Positions 35,843 to 49,829 of a stretch of DNA of 64,000 bases are shown here, in pieces. Both the position numbers and the translations under genes were made by a program. The stretch is from Achromobacter xylosoxidans (lineage in GTDB: Bacteria > Pseudomonadota > Gammaproteobacteria > Burkholderiales > Burkholderiaceae_B). The stretch's first letter is position 1. Each line of letters starts with the position of its first letter. The notes beneath the pieces were generated by a model. That model did no database searches. It was given only the letters and a program-made list of their open reading frames with translations, and was not told where the DNA came from. The DNA lies in the NCBI RefSeq assembly GCF_002192695.1, contig NZ_MTLG01000067.1, positions 1 through 64,000 of the forward strand, in the 5' to 3' direction.

Positions 35843-35854
35843 ATACGATCGTAT
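35843..35854. promoter_or_regulatory. palindromic TetR operator
   Basis: ATACGATCGTAT is a perfect 12-base palindrome in an AT-rich, promoter-like stretch between the divergent TetR and MFS genes, 18 bases from each start codon. It would let the repressor control both. Confidence 0.7.
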
Positions 35855-35871
35855 ATATATAAATGTAAAGA

Positions 35872-37299
35872 ATGAACCCTGAATTTGCGCTGCAAGCTGA
35901 AAAGAACCGCCCCTGGCGCGCCCTCGCTGTGCTGTTGACGGGCAACTTCGTGACGATCCTGGATCTCTTCATCGTCAATGTCGCCTTGCCCAGCATCCAG
36001 AGCGGCTTGTCGGCGTCCGATACCGATTTGCAGCTGATCGTGGTGGCTTACGCATTGGCTTATGGCTTATGTCTGATCAATGGCGCGCGGTTGGGCGATC
36101 TGTTCGGGCGGCGGCGCTTGTTCCTGGCCGGCATGGGGCTGTTCACCGTGGCTTCGGCGCTATGCGGGCTGGCGGTCACGCCGTGGCAGCTCATCCTGGC
36201 GCGCGCCCTGCAAGGCGTGGGGGCGGGCGTGCTGATGCCGCAGGTGCTGGCTTCGATAAGAGTGGTGTTCGAGGGCGAGGCGCGCAGGCGCGCGTTCGGC
36301 ATCATGGGCGCGGTGCAGGGCGTGGCCGCAAGCATCTCGCAGCTGCTGGGCGGCATGCTCATCACGCTGAATCCGCTGGACTTGGGGTGGCGGCTGGTGT
36401 TTCTCATCAACGTGCCGATAGGCATTGCCGCATTGCTCGCGGGGCGGCAGGCGCTTCCCGAATGGCGCGCGCCGGTTCCGACGCGGGTGGACCTGCGCGG
36501 CGCGCTTGCGGGCGCTGCCGGGCTGGCCCTGATCCTGGTGCCTGTGATGGAGGGACGAGAGCATGGCTGGCCCTGGTGGTCGCTTGCCGGGCCTGTGTTG
36601 GCATTGGGCGTGCTGGCGTACTTCGTCCGTTATGAGAAAACGCTGGCCCGGCGCGGCGGCGTGCCTGTGCTGGATATGGCGCTGTTTGCCAACCGGCCAT
36701 TCGTGGCCGGCATAGGCGCGGTGTTTTTCTTTTTTTCGGCCATCAGTTCGTTCTTCTTCGCGTTGACGCTGCTGTTGCAGTTCGGGCTCGGATTCGCGCC
36801 ATTGGCGGCGGGCGCCGTGTTCACGCCCTCGGCGCTGGCATTCTTTGGTGCGTCGCTTGCCGGTCCGAAACTGGCCGCCCGCTACGGACGCGGGGCGCTG
36901 CTGTCCGGTGTGCTGGTCTTCATTGCGGGCCTGGCGCTGTCCGCGGTTACCGCCGCGACGCAGCCCCAGAACCTGGCGCTGCTGGTGGTATCGCTGGTGC
37001 TGAATGGCGCGGGGCAAGGGCTGGTGATCCCGCTGGCATTCAACGCCATTCTTGGTTCGGTGCGGGAGGAACAGGCCGGCATGGCTTCCGGCATGCTCAG
37101 CACCTTGCAAGTCGTCGGGACTTCCGCGGGCGTGGCGGTGGTGGGCGGCGTCATCTTCACGATGCTCGAGGGCGCGGGGAGCTTGTCCGCCAGCGATGGC
37201 GCGTCGATCTATGGGCAGGCGTTGGCGACGGCCATGCTCTACAACATTGCCGCCGCGCTGCTCAGCCTCGTCTTTTTCAGGCTGGCGACGCGCCGATAG
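35872..37299 (+). CDS. MFS multidrug efflux pump, DHA2 (14-TM) type
   Basis: A 475-residue membrane protein with about 14 hydrophobic spans. It has the DHA2 opening TILDLFIVNVALPSIQSGLSAS, motif A-like GARLGDLFGRRRLFLAG and motif C-like LQGVGAGVLMPQ. It would export toxic compounds with proton uptake. It is regulated by the divergent TetR. The last 23 bases overlap the convergent LysR gene. Confidence 0.9.
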   Translation: MNPEFALQAEKNRPWRALAVLLTGNFVTILDLFIVNVALPSIQSGLSASDTDLQLIVVAYALAYGLCLINGARLGDLFGRRRLFLAGMGLFTVASALCGLAVTPWQLILARALQGVGAGVLMPQVLASIRVVFEGEARRRAFGIMGAVQGVAASISQLLGGMLITLNPLDLGWRLVFLINVPIGIAALLAGRQALPEWRAPVPTRVDLRGALAGAAGLALILVPVMEGREHGWPWWSLAGPVLALGVLAYFVRYEKTLARRGGVPVLDMALFANRPFVAGIGAVFFFFSAISSFFFALTLLLQFGLGFAPLAAGAVFTPSALAFFGASLAGPKLAARYGRGALLSGVLVFIAGLALSAVTAATQPQNLALLVVSLVLNGAGQGLVIPLAFNAILGSVREEQAGMASGMLSTLQVVGTSAGVAVVGGVIFTMLEGAGSLSASDGASIYGQALATAMLYNIAAALLSLVFFRLATRR

Positions 37300-38206
37300 G
37301 CGCCACAAATCCGTCCCAACATTCCCGGGTGAATTCATACAACGCATCCTGTGCCGTCAACGGCGTGCGCCCCGCCAGCCGGGCCAGCGCATAGTGCCCC
37401 TGGCGCTGCGGGTCGGACGGGATCGGTACTTCGACCAGCAGCCCGGCTTCCTGCTGTATGCGCGTGACGCAGATCACGCCCAGCAGCAAGGCGTCCGTGC
37501 GCAGCGCCAATTCCACCAGCGCGTCCAGATTCTCGCAGCGGTGCGTGACCATCTGTTCCGGCGCGCCGCCCGGCCCCAAGGTTTCCGCGAGCCGCAGCGA
37601 GACCTCCGGACTGAGGGTGCTGGACGCCACGGGGTACTGGCGGACCTGTTCGATGCCTGGCCGTTTGTGGGCGAGGATGGGATGGCCCTTGCGGCACATC
37701 AGGCCCGCGCGCAGCGGGGGCAGGGCGCGGGTTTCCAGGTCGGCCGCGTCATACAGCATGCGGGCGTCGCAGACCATGGCGTCGATGCGTTCGTCGCGCA
37801 GCATTTCCAGCAAGGCGGCGGTGGCGCCCAGTTCGACGCCCACGCGCACCTGGGGATGGCGCTCGGCCATGTGGGCCAGGAAGGGCGACAGCAGCAGGGA
37901 TGCGGGCGCCGGGCTCAGCCCGATGGACAGCGCGCCCGATTCGCCGCTGTGCAGCGTTTTCAGTTCGCGCTGCAGCTCGGTTTCCTCGAAGCGCATGCGG
38001 CGCGCGCGTTCGGCCACGCAGGCGCCGTAGGGCGTGAGGCGCACGCGGCGGGTGCCGCGGTCCAGCAGGGGCAGGCCCAGTTCGGCTTCGAGCGCCTGGA
38101 TGCTGCGGCTGAGCGCCGGTTGCGACAGGTTGACCGCCTCTGCGGCGCGGGAGTAAGTGCCGTGTTCGACCACCGCCAGCAAATGCTTGAGTTTCTGAAA
38201 ATCCAT
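37277..38206 (-). CDS. LysR-family regulator next to penicillin acylase
   Basis: A 309-residue LysR protein with HTH GTYSRAAEAVNLSQPALSRSIQALE and a normal effector domain (GALSIGLSPAPASLLLSP). It is divergent from the penicillin acylase gene across 153 bases, which suggests it controls that gene. The inducer is unknown; phenylacetate induces the E. coli enzyme. Confidence 0.88.
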   Translation of the reverse strand: MDFQKLKHLLAVVEHGTYSRAAEAVNLSQPALSRSIQALEAELGLPLLDRGTRRVRLTPYGACVAERARRMRFEETELQRELKTLHSGESGALSIGLSPAPASLLLSPFLAHMAERHPQVRVGVELGATAALLEMLRDERIDAMVCDARMLYDAADLETRALPPLRAGLMCRKGHPILAHKRPGIEQVRQYPVASSTLSPEVSLRLAETLGPGGAPEQMVTHRCENLDALVELALRTDALLLGVICVTRIQQEAGLLVEVPIPSDPQRQGHYALARLAGRTPLTAQDALYEFTRECWDGFVAPIGASPA

Positions 38207-38359
38207 GTTCAGGCCGCATAAATACTATGAAATAAATGCATTGGAATTATAGATAGGCTGTTCGTATCATGGTCCGCAGACGGCGCCCGCAGAGGCGCCG
38301 CACACCGTGTCCGGGACTCGCACCGCGGCGCGGCTCGTCAAATACGGAGACAGATTCGA

Positions 38360-40913
38360 ATGAAGCAGCACTTGTTGTCGGCCGCCATCCTGGCGGCCTG
38401 CGCGGCCATGGGCGCGCAAGCCCAGGCCCAGGAAGTCCAGCAGAACGCCCAGAAGCAGCCGGAGGCCGCGATGCGCCCGGCGGGCGCGGCCAGCGGCCAG
38501 GTCACGATACGGCGCGACGGCTATGGCATGCCGCATGTGTACGCCAACACCGTGTACGGCATTTTCTACGGCTACGGCTACGCGGTGGCGCAGGACCGAT
38601 TGTTCCAGATGGAGATGGCGCGGCGCAGTACCCAGGGCCGGGTGGCCGAGGTGCTGGGCCAGCCCATGGTGGCGTTCGACAAATCCATCCGCGGCAATTT
38701 TTCGCCCGAGCGCATCCAGCGCCAGCTGGCCGCGCTGCCGGCATCCGAGCGCCAAATCCTGGACGGCTACGCGGCCGGCATGAACGCCTGGATCGCGCGG
38801 GTACGCGCCGAGCCCGGCAGCCTGATGCCCAAGGAATTCAACGACCTGCGCTTCCAGCCAGCAGACTGGACAGCCTATGACGTGGCGATGGTGTTCGTGG
38901 GCACCATGGCCAACCGTTTTTCCGATGCCAATAGCGAGATCGACAACTTGGCGCTGCTGACGGCGCTGAAGGACCGGCACGGCGACGAGCGCGCCATGCA
39001 GATCTTCAACCAATTGCGCTGGATGACCGACAGCCGCGCGCCCACCACGGTACCCGAGGAAGAAGGCGTGTACCGGCCCGATGGCGCCCGGCCGCCCGCC
39101 AAGCTGTCCTATGCGCTGCCGCGCTACGACGGCACGCCGCCCATGCTTGAGCGCGTGGCGCGGGATCCGCAGACGCGCGGCGTGCTGGACGAGGCGCCCG
39201 CTGCCGTGCCGGCGCGGCTGCTGGCGCAGTTCGCGGAATCGGGGCAACCGGGCATCGCCGGTTTTCCGACCACCAGCAATATGTGGATCGTGGGCCGCGA
39301 CCACGCCAAGGACGCCCGTTCCATCCTGTTGAACGGACCGCAGTTCGGCTGGTGGAATCCTGCCTACACCTACGGCATCGGCCTGCACGGCGCGGGCTTC
39401 GACGTGGTGGGCAACACGCCGTTCGCCTATCCCAGCATCCTGTTCGGACACAATGCGCACGTGACCTGGGGCTCGACCGCGGGCTTTGGCGACGACGTGG
39501 ACATCTACGCCGAAAAGCTCGACCCGAACGACCGCACCCGCTATTTCCACGACGGCGTCTGGAAGACGATGGAAAAGCGCACCGAGCTCATCGAGGTCAA
39601 GAATGGGCAGCCGGTGGTGATGGACGTGTACCGCACGGTGCACGGCATCGTCACCAAGTTCGACGACAAGCAGCACGTGGCCTATGCCAAGGCGCGGGCC
39701 TGGGAAGGCTTTGAACTGCAATCGCTGATGGCCTGGACCCACAAGGCGCAGTCGCGCAACTGGGACCAGTGGAAGCAGCAGGCGGCGCGCCACGCGCTGA
39801 CCATCAACTGGTATTACGCCGACGACAAGGGCAACATCGGCTACGCGCATACGGGCTTCTATCCCAAGCGCCGTCCGGGCCACGATCCGCGCCTGCCCGT
39901 GCCGGGCACGGGCGAGATGGACTGGGACGGCATGCTGCCGTTCTCGTCCAACCCGCAGGTCTACAACCCGCGCCAGGGCTTCATCGCCAACTGGAACAAC
40001 CAGCCCATGCGCGGCTATCCGTCCACCGACCTGTTCGCCATCGTGTGGGGCCAGGCGGACCGCTATGCCGAGATCGAGACCCGCCTGAAGGCGATGACGG
40101 CCAATGGCGGCAAGGTCAGCGCGCAGCAGATGTGGGACCTGATCCGCACCACCAGCTATGCCGACGTGAACCGCCGCCACTTCCTGCCGTTCCTGCAGCA
40201 GGCGGTGCAGGGGCTGCCGGCCGGCGATGCGCGCGCGCAGCTGGTCGCGGGGCTGGCGTCCTGGGACGGCATGGGTACGAGCGACAAGCAGGCGGGCTAT
40301 TACGACAACGCGGGGCCTGCGGTGATGGACGCCTGGCTGCGGGCCATGCTCAAGCGCACGCTGGCCGATGAGATGCCCGCGGACTTCTTCAAGTGGTACA
40401 GCGCCACCGGCTATCCGACGCAGGCGGCGCCGGCCACGGGTTCGGTCAACCTGACGGTGGGGGTGAAGGCGTTGTTCAACGCGCTGGCCGGCCGCGATTC
40501 AGGCGTGCCGCAGAAGTACGACTTCTTCAACGGCCAGCGGCCGCAGGACGTGAGCCTGGCCGCGCTGGACGATGCGCTGGCAGTCTTGCAGAAGGCCTAC
40601 GGCCAGGATCCCGCGGGCTGGCGCATCCCCGCGCCGCCCATGGTGTTCGCGCCCAAGAACTTCCTGGGCGTGCCCCAGGCGGACGACAAGGCGGTGCTGA
40701 GCTTCCCAGCCACGCAGAACCGCGGCACCGAGAACAATATGACGGTGTTCGACGGCCGCGGCGTGCGCGCGGTGGACGTGGTGGCGCCGGGGCAGAGCGG
40801 CTTTGTCGCCCCGGATGGCACGCCATCGGCCCACACCCGCGACCAGTTCGACCTGTACACCGGCTTCGGCAGCAAGCGGGTCTGGTTCACGGATGCGGAA
40901 GTGCGCGCCAACG

Positions 40914-40942
<29 letters not shown>
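38360..40942 (+). CDS. pac: penicillin G acylase precursor
   Basis: An 860-residue Ntn-hydrolase precursor clearly related to E. coli PGA (846) and to the known Achromobacter enzyme. A signal peptide (to about AQAQA) exports it to the periplasm. After the alpha subunit and a spacer, the autocleavage site FPTTSNMW gives the beta subunit with N-terminal Ser306, the catalytic nucleophile. Conserved pieces include NGPQFGWWNPAYTYGIGLHG, FGHNAHVTWGSTAGFGDDVD and LTINWYYADDKGNIGY. It hydrolyses phenylacetyl amides, including benzylpenicillin to 6-APA. The physiological role is probably use of phenylacetylated compounds. Its 3' end overlaps the convergent ABC gene by 29 bases. Confidence 0.95.
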
Positions 40943-44525
<3,583 letters not shown>

Positions 44526-44617
44526 AGCAAACTCCTTTCAGTGCTTGCATGGTCACTGATCGCGCGTCCCGGCGAAAGCGATAGTTTTTCAATCTTGGGT
44601 TGAGCTAGACTTGACCC

Positions 44618-45586
44618 ATGGCCGATCTACCCAACCACACGCCGCCTCTGGCGGCCTTGCGCGCCTTCGAGGCCGTCGCCCGCCTGGGCAGCCTGAGCCG
44701 CGCCGCCGCCGAACTCCATGTCACCAAGAGCGCCGTCAGCCATCAGTTGCGGGCGCTGGAGGCCGACTTGGGCGTGGCGCTGCTGCGCCGCGGCGGCACG
44801 GTGCGGCGCGCCGAAACCACCGCGGCGGGCGCGGACCTGCTGGCGTCGGTGCAACAGGCCTTGACCCTGCTGGAGACCGCCTGCCGCAACGTGCGGGCCT
44901 CGGCCCGCGGCAAACGGCGCGATACGCTGAACGTTTCCGCCAATCCGTCGCTGGCCGCCATGTGGCTGGCCCCGCGCATCGGGCGCTTCATCGAGCTGCA
45001 TCCCGGCATCGACATCCAGGTGTACCTGCACGCCAGCCAGGACCCGGCGTGGAAAAGCCAGGACATCGACCTGGCGTTCCTGCATGTGCGCGCCATGGGG
45101 CCGCATATCGCGGAACCTGGCGACATCCCGCTCATGACCGAGACCGTGGTGCCGGTTTGCAGCCCGTCGCTGGTCGATCCGGCCGAGCGCGGCGATCCTG
45201 GCGTCTTCCTGCGCCACCGCTGGCTGGAGGAAAAGCACGTGGACAGCCCCGAGACCGACTGGCGCACCTGGAGCCCGCGCCTGGGCCTGGCCGAATCCGA
45301 CTGGCAGGAGCCCATGGTGCTGAGCGGCCTGAGCACGGTCGCGGCCGCCGCGGCCGCCGGGGTTGGTATCGCCCTGGGACGCGCGCCGCTGATCGACGAG
45401 GAACTCGCCAGCGGCCGGCTGGTGCCCCTGGTGCCGCATCTGCGCATGCCGGGCTCCTGGGGCTACGTGATGCGGATGCAGCCCAACCGGCCCATGGATG
45501 CGGCCTTGCCGACGCTGGTGGAGTTCCTGGCCGAAGAGGGACGCAGCACCGGCGCCTGGCAGAACCTGGCGGACACGGGCCGTTGA
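44618..45586 (+). CDS. LysR-family regulator, GcvA-like
   Basis: A 322-residue LysR protein: PPLAALRAFEAVARLGSLSRAAAELHVTKSAVSHQLRALE, GcvA branch. It is divergent from the fused ABC exporter across 92 bases and probably controls it. The 15 bases to the next, convergent gene hold nothing. Confidence 0.9.
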   Translation: MADLPNHTPPLAALRAFEAVARLGSLSRAAAELHVTKSAVSHQLRALEADLGVALLRRGGTVRRAETTAAGADLLASVQQALTLLETACRNVRASARGKRRDTLNVSANPSLAAMWLAPRIGRFIELHPGIDIQVYLHASQDPAWKSQDIDLAFLHVRAMGPHIAEPGDIPLMTETVVPVCSPSLVDPAERGDPGVFLRHRWLEEKHVDSPETDWRTWSPRLGLAESDWQEPMVLSGLSTVAAAAAAGVGIALGRAPLIDEELASGRLVPLVPHLRMPGSWGYVMRMQPNRPMDAALPTLVEFLAEEGRSTGAWQNLADTGR

Positions 45587-45601
45587 GGCCGCGCCCGCGC
45601 T

Positions 45602-46330
45602 TCAGTCCGCGCCGCTTCTGCCGCGCGGCGGGGAGCTGATGGTGACCGCCGACGTGACGATCAGCTCCATCAGGATATTGCGCGCCAGGTTCTCGGCGTA
45701 GTCGTTGCGCGCCTCGGCCGTGGCGATGGCGCGCTCCACCGAGCCTTCGACGATGGCGTTGATCTGCTGGATGTGCAGCTCGCAGATCTGCACCAGGTCC
45801 GGATGGCGCTTCTGGTGGAAGTACAGGAAGCGCCGCGCCAGCGTCTGCAGCATGGCGTGGAACTCGGCCGCGTAGCTGTTGCGCGAGGCGGCGCCGATCT
45901 GGCTGGTCAGGCTGAAATGCAGGCGCATGTACATGCGCATGTCGTTGACGGCCTTCAGGTCTTCGAGTTCGCGGGCCAGGCGCGCCAGTTCGGCGCGCTC
46001 GCCGTCGTCGGCCCACTGCGCCGCCTGCGCCACGATCAGCCGTTCGATTTCGCGCCGCGCCTGGATGATCTTCAACTGGCCCTGGTAGTCGATCTCGGAG
46101 ATGAAGATGCCCTGGCGCGGGGCGATTTCCACCAGGCGCTGGAACGCCAGTTTCTGCAGCGCGTCGCGCACCGGCGAGCGGCCGATGCCGACGCGTTCGC
46201 TCAGGGTGGTTTCCGACCACTGGCTGCCGGGCGGCAGTTCGCCCGTGACGATCATTTCCTCCAGGGCGCAATAGGCCTTTTCGGTCTGGCTGACAGCCGT
46301 GCGGCCAAAGAGGGGGGAGGACTGGGTCAT
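45602..46330 (-). CDS. GntR-family (FCD) regulator of the second catabolic operon
   Basis: A 242-residue regulator. The winged HTH (IVTGELPPGSQWSETTLSERVGIGRSPVRDALQKL) is followed by an all-helical FCD ligand domain, which often binds acyl or organic acid effectors through a metal. Start ATG 46330 overlaps the ligase gene stop as ATGA, so the regulator is the last gene of the operon it probably controls. An unequal inverted repeat near 53758-53782 could be its operator. Confidence 0.9.
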   Translation of the reverse strand: MTQSSPLFGRTAVSQTEKAYCALEEMIVTGELPPGSQWSETTLSERVGIGRSPVRDALQKLAFQRLVEIAPRQGIFISEIDYQGQLKIIQARREIERLIVAQAAQWADDGERAELARLARELEDLKAVNDMRMYMRLHFSLTSQIGAASRNSYAAEFHAMLQTLARRFLYFHQKRHPDLVQICELHIQQINAIVEGSVERAIATAEARNDYAENLARNILMELIVTSAVTISSPPRGRSGAD

Positions 46331-47856
46331 GGAGTCGGAAGCGCGCGTTGTTGGAGTTCGCGTTTTAACACTTTGCCGGTGCTGTTCTTGGGCAGCTCCT
46401 CCAGAAAGACGTAGCGCTTGGGGCGCTTGAAGCGCGCGATGGATGCCAGGCAGAGCCGGTCCAGGTCCTGTTCCGAGGCCCGGGCGCCGGGCTTGAGCAC
46501 CACGAAGGCCAGCACAGATTCGCCCCATTCGGGGTCGGGGCTGCCGACCACCGAGACTTCCTGCACGGCGTCGTGGCGCATCAGCGCCTCTTCCACTTCG
46601 CGCGGATAGATGTTGGTGCCGCCGCTGATGATGACGTCCTTGGATCGGTCCTTCAGGTGCAGCAGGCCGCGCTCGTCCAGGATGCCGATATCGCCCGTAT
46701 GGAGCCAGCCGCCGGCCAGCGTGTCGGCGGTGGCGCGCGGATTGTTCCAGTAGCCTTGCATCACCGTCGGTCCGCTGACGACGACTTCGCCCAATTCGCC
46801 AGGGGCTGCCCGCTGGCCGGAGGCCTCGCGGATTTCGACGTCCATGGCCGACTGGATGTAGCCCACCGAACCCAGCAGCGCGTCATCGTCGCGGGCCACG
46901 GCGTCGGCGATCTGGGCCGCGGACAGGGCCGAGATCGACATGGGGCTTTCACCCTGTCCATAGATCTGCGCCACGCGCGCGCCGTAGCAGGCCACTGCGT
47001 CCTTGATGTCTTCGATGTAGAACGGCGCGCCGCCCACGACCAGCGTGCGCAGGCCGGGCGGCGGGCCGCCCGCCTGGCGGGCGTGGCGCACCATGCGCTG
47101 CACGATGGTGGGCGAGGCGAACAGGCTGACGTTGCGGTAGTGCGTCAGCAGCCCGGACAGTTCTTCTTCGTCCAGGCCGCCGCTGTCGGGCACGATCTGC
47201 AAGGCGCCGTGCAGCCAGTACGGAATGCTGTAGAGGCCGCCGCCGTGCGACAGCGGCGCCACGTGGACCATGGCGTCGCCGGGCTGCACCGACTGCACGT
47301 CGGCATAGAAGTTCAGGCACATGCCGACCAGGTTGGCGTGGCTGAGCATGACGCCCTTGGGCTTGCCGGTGGTGCCGCTGGTATAGAACAGCCAGGCCAG
47401 GTCCTGCGGCGGACGCGCTTCCAGGGCCAAGGGCAGTCCCCGCGCGCCGGCCGCGTAGTCGGCCGATTCCACGTCCACCACGCGCGTCGCTGGCAGGCTG
47501 CGGGCGACGGGCGCCAGCGCCTGCAGCAATTCGCCCTGCGACAGGCACAGGCGCGCATCGCTGTCGCGCAGGATGTATTCGAGTTCGTTGGGATGCAGCT
47601 TAGCGTTGACCGGCACGGCGCAAAGGCCAGCATGCCAGATGGCGAGCATCGATTCGATGTAGCTGGGGTGGTTGCGCAGCGCCAGCATGACGCGCTGGCC
47701 GGGCAAAAGGCCCAGCGGGCCACGCAGCCAGCCGGCCAGCGCCTGCACCCGCGCCTGGAGCTGGGCGTAGCTGAGGGGATCGCGGGTGCCGGCGGCCAGC
47801 GCGGGCTGATCGGCGTAAATCGTGGCGCTGCGGTGAAAGAGAGAGCTGAGATGCAT
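46327..47856 (-). CDS. acyl-CoA ligase (AMP-binding family)
   Basis: A 509-residue ANL-family adenylating enzyme. It carries the P-loop FYTSGTTGKPKGVMLSH, the core motif YGQGESPM, the hinge GDIGILDERG...KDRSKDVIISGG and the catalytic lysine in NSTGKVLKREL. It activates a carboxylic acid with ATP and CoA. Within a transporter and thiolase operon, the acid is probably the imported substrate; whether it is fatty, branched or aromatic cannot be read. 30 bases separate it from the thiolase gene. Confidence 0.9.
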   Translation of the reverse strand: MHLSSLFHRSATIYADQPALAAGTRDPLSYAQLQARVQALAGWLRGPLGLLPGQRVMLALRNHPSYIESMLAIWHAGLCAVPVNAKLHPNELEYILRDSDARLCLSQGELLQALAPVARSLPATRVVDVESADYAAGARGLPLALEARPPQDLAWLFYTSGTTGKPKGVMLSHANLVGMCLNFYADVQSVQPGDAMVHVAPLSHGGGLYSIPYWLHGALQIVPDSGGLDEEELSGLLTHYRNVSLFASPTIVQRMVRHARQAGGPPPGLRTLVVGGAPFYIEDIKDAVACYGARVAQIYGQGESPMSISALSAAQIADAVARDDDALLGSVGYIQSAMDVEIREASGQRAAPGELGEVVVSGPTVMQGYWNNPRATADTLAGGWLHTGDIGILDERGLLHLKDRSKDVIISGGTNIYPREVEEALMRHDAVQEVSVVGSPDPEWGESVLAFVVLKPGARASEQDLDRLCLASIARFKRPKRYVFLEELPKNSTGKVLKRELQQRALPTP

Positions 47857-47886
47857 GGCGGTCTCTGGGTTGATGGGGCGCGCGGA

Positions 47887-49125
47887 TCAGCGGCCGAGCA
47901 GGGTGATGCAGGTCACCGCCTCTTCCACGCCGTTGAAGCCGCCGCCGTTCTCGGCGATGGCGAAGCGCGCGCCTTCGACCTGGCGGGCGCCGGCTTCGCC
48001 GCGCAGCTGGATCACCATTTCGTGGACCTGAGCCAGTCCGGTCGCGCCTATGGGGTGGCCGCGCGACAACAGGCCGCCGGACACGTTGATGGGGATGCGG
48101 CCGCCCAGGCTGGTGGCGCCGGATTCGGCCATCGGTCCGCCTTCGCCGAAGGCGCAGAAGCCCAGCGCCTCGGTCTGCTGGATCTCGGCGAATGCGGTGG
48201 CGTCATGGACTTCCGCCAGCGACATGTCCCGCGGGCCGACACCGGCGCGCTCATAGGCTTCCAGCGCGGCCAGATGGCACAGGTGCTGGTCGTAGTGATC
48301 GGCCGGGCGGTCAGTCGCGGTGCGCAGCACGCTGGCGTACAGGCGCACGGCGCGGGCGCGTTGCAGGCGCTTCAAGCCCTGGGCGTTGCAGACGATGGCG
48401 GCGGCCGCGCCGTCGCTGATGGGGGCGCACATGGGCAGGGTCAGCGGCCAGGACACGGGCCGCGCGGCCAGGGCCTCGTCTATCGTCATGGGGTACTGGA
48501 ACTGGGCCAGCGGATTGCGGGTGGAATGCATGTGGTTCTTGGCGGCCACGGCGGCAAGCTGGCGCTGGGTGGTGCCGAAGGTCTTCATGTGCAGCCGCGC
48601 CAGGCTGGCATAGATGTCCATGAACACGCTGCGCTTGCCCGGTTCCTCGAAGCCGGGCGGAGGCGTCACGTCGGGCGCCAGCACCATCAGCCGGGCCATC
48701 TGCGCCGGCGCGTCGTGCACGTCCCAGGCGCCGTCGAACACGGCGAAGCTCTTGGCCTTGTCCTCGGAAAACAGCTTGTCCACGCCCACGGCCAGACAGA
48801 TGTCACCCGCGCCCGACGCCACGTACAAGTGCGCCGCGTTCAGCGCGGTGCTGGAGCTGGCGCAGGCGTTCTCGACGTTGGTGACGGGGATGCCGGCGAT
48901 GCCCATGGCCTTCAGCGCGACCTGGCCCGCCACCATGTACTGGCCTTCGATGGAACCCTGGCCGGCGGTGGCGAAGTAGGCTGCCTGCAGGTCGGCGGCG
49001 TCGCAGCCCGCGTCGGCCAGCGCCTGCGTGACCGCGTCGCGCACCAGGTCCTTGACGCTTCTGGCAGGCTGCTTGTCGAAGCGGGTGATGCCCACGCCCG
49101 CGATGTAGGTGGTGTCGTTGCTCAT
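47887..49125 (-). CDS. thiolase, SCP-X/lipid-transfer type
   Basis: A 412-residue thiolase. The acylation cysteine lies in NVENACASSSTALN and the second active site in SRGHPIGATGL. The late catalytic cysteine is replaced in the SCP-X type; here the end reads AIAENGGG with no clear Cys-x-Gly, as in that group. The enzyme would cleave a beta-ketoacyl-CoA or carry out a related condensation. Start ATG 49125 overlaps the LivF stop as ATGA; the longer upstream frame is antisense of no gene but lies inside livF. Confidence 0.88.
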   Translation of the reverse strand: MSNDTTYIAGVGITRFDKQPARSVKDLVRDAVTQALADAGCDAADLQAAYFATAGQGSIEGQYMVAGQVALKAMGIAGIPVTNVENACASSSTALNAAHLYVASGAGDICLAVGVDKLFSEDKAKSFAVFDGAWDVHDAPAQMARLMVLAPDVTPPPGFEEPGKRSVFMDIYASLARLHMKTFGTTQRQLAAVAAKNHMHSTRNPLAQFQYPMTIDEALAARPVSWPLTLPMCAPISDGAAAAIVCNAQGLKRLQRARAVRLYASVLRTATDRPADHYDQHLCHLAALEAYERAGVGPRDMSLAEVHDATAFAEIQQTEALGFCAFGEGGPMAESGATSLGGRIPINVSGGLLSRGHPIGATGLAQVHEMVIQLRGEAGARQVEGARFAIAENGGGFNGVEEAVTCITLLGR

Positions 49126-49829
49126 GCTTGGATGCCCGTGGTGAGGATGGATTCGATGATGTGGCGGTCGGCCTGGACTTGCGCGGCCGATCCGCTCCAG
49201 GCGATTTCGCCGTGGTCCAGCACGTACTGGCGGTGCGCCAGGCGGGCTGGGACCTTCAGGTTCTGTTCGACCAGCACGATGCCCGTGCCCTGGCGGTGGA
49301 CTTCGGCGAAGACCTCGATCAGTTCGTTGACGATGCGCGGCGCCAGTCCCTCGGTCGGCTCGTCCAGCAGCAGGACGCGCGGATTGCCCAGCAGGGCGCG
49401 CGCGATCGACAGCATCTGCTGTTCGCCGCCGGACAGCTGGTCGCCATGGAAGCCTATGCGTTCGCCCAGCCGCGGAAAGGCCTGCAGCACCCGGTCCTGC
49501 GTCCAGTAGCCGGGCTGGTGTGCCAGCGCGCCCATGCGCAGGTTCTCCCGCACCGTCAGGTTGGGGAAGATGCGGCGCGTGTCGGGCACCAGCGCGATTC
49601 CGTCGCGGCTGATCTGTTCGACGGCGCGGCACGTGGCGTCCTGGCCGGCGATCAGGCGGTTGCCGGCGGACAGCGGCAGCAGCCCGATCAGCGTCTTGAG
49701 CACGGTGGACTTGCCGGCGCCGTTGCGCCCCACGATGGCGACGATCTCGTCCTGGGCGGCGCGCAAGGCGATGTTCTTGAGCGCCAGCGCCTGGCCGTAA
49801 TGCACGCTGGCGTGTTGCAGTTCGATCAT
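49122..49829 (-). CDS. LivF-type ABC importer ATPase, second importer
   Basis: A 235-residue ATPase with a normal Walker A GRNGAGKST (contrast the altered one in the first importer), signature LSGGEQQMLSIA, Walker B LLLDEPTEGLAP and switch VEQNLKVP. Coupled by ATGA at both ends to livG and to the thiolase gene. Confidence 0.93.
   Translation of the reverse strand: MIELQHASVHYGQALALKNIALRAAQDEIVAIVGRNGAGKSTVLKTLIGLLPLSAGNRLIAGQDATCRAVEQISRDGIALVPDTRRIFPNLTVRENLRMGALAHQPGYWTQDRVLQAFPRLGERIGFHGDQLSGGEQQMLSIARALLGNPRVLLLDEPTEGLAPRIVNELIEVFAEVHRQGTGIVLVEQNLKVPARLAHRQYVLDHGEIAWSGSAAQVQADRHIIESILTTGIQA

Noticed and set aside
38267-40180. A 637-codon open frame opposite pac
   Set aside because: Pac is strongly supported by homology to E. 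coli PGA; the antisense has no recognisable domain.
46573-49509. A 978-codon open frame opposite the ligase, thiolase and livF genes
   Set aside because: It spans three well supported genes on the other strand and has only low-complexity sequence.
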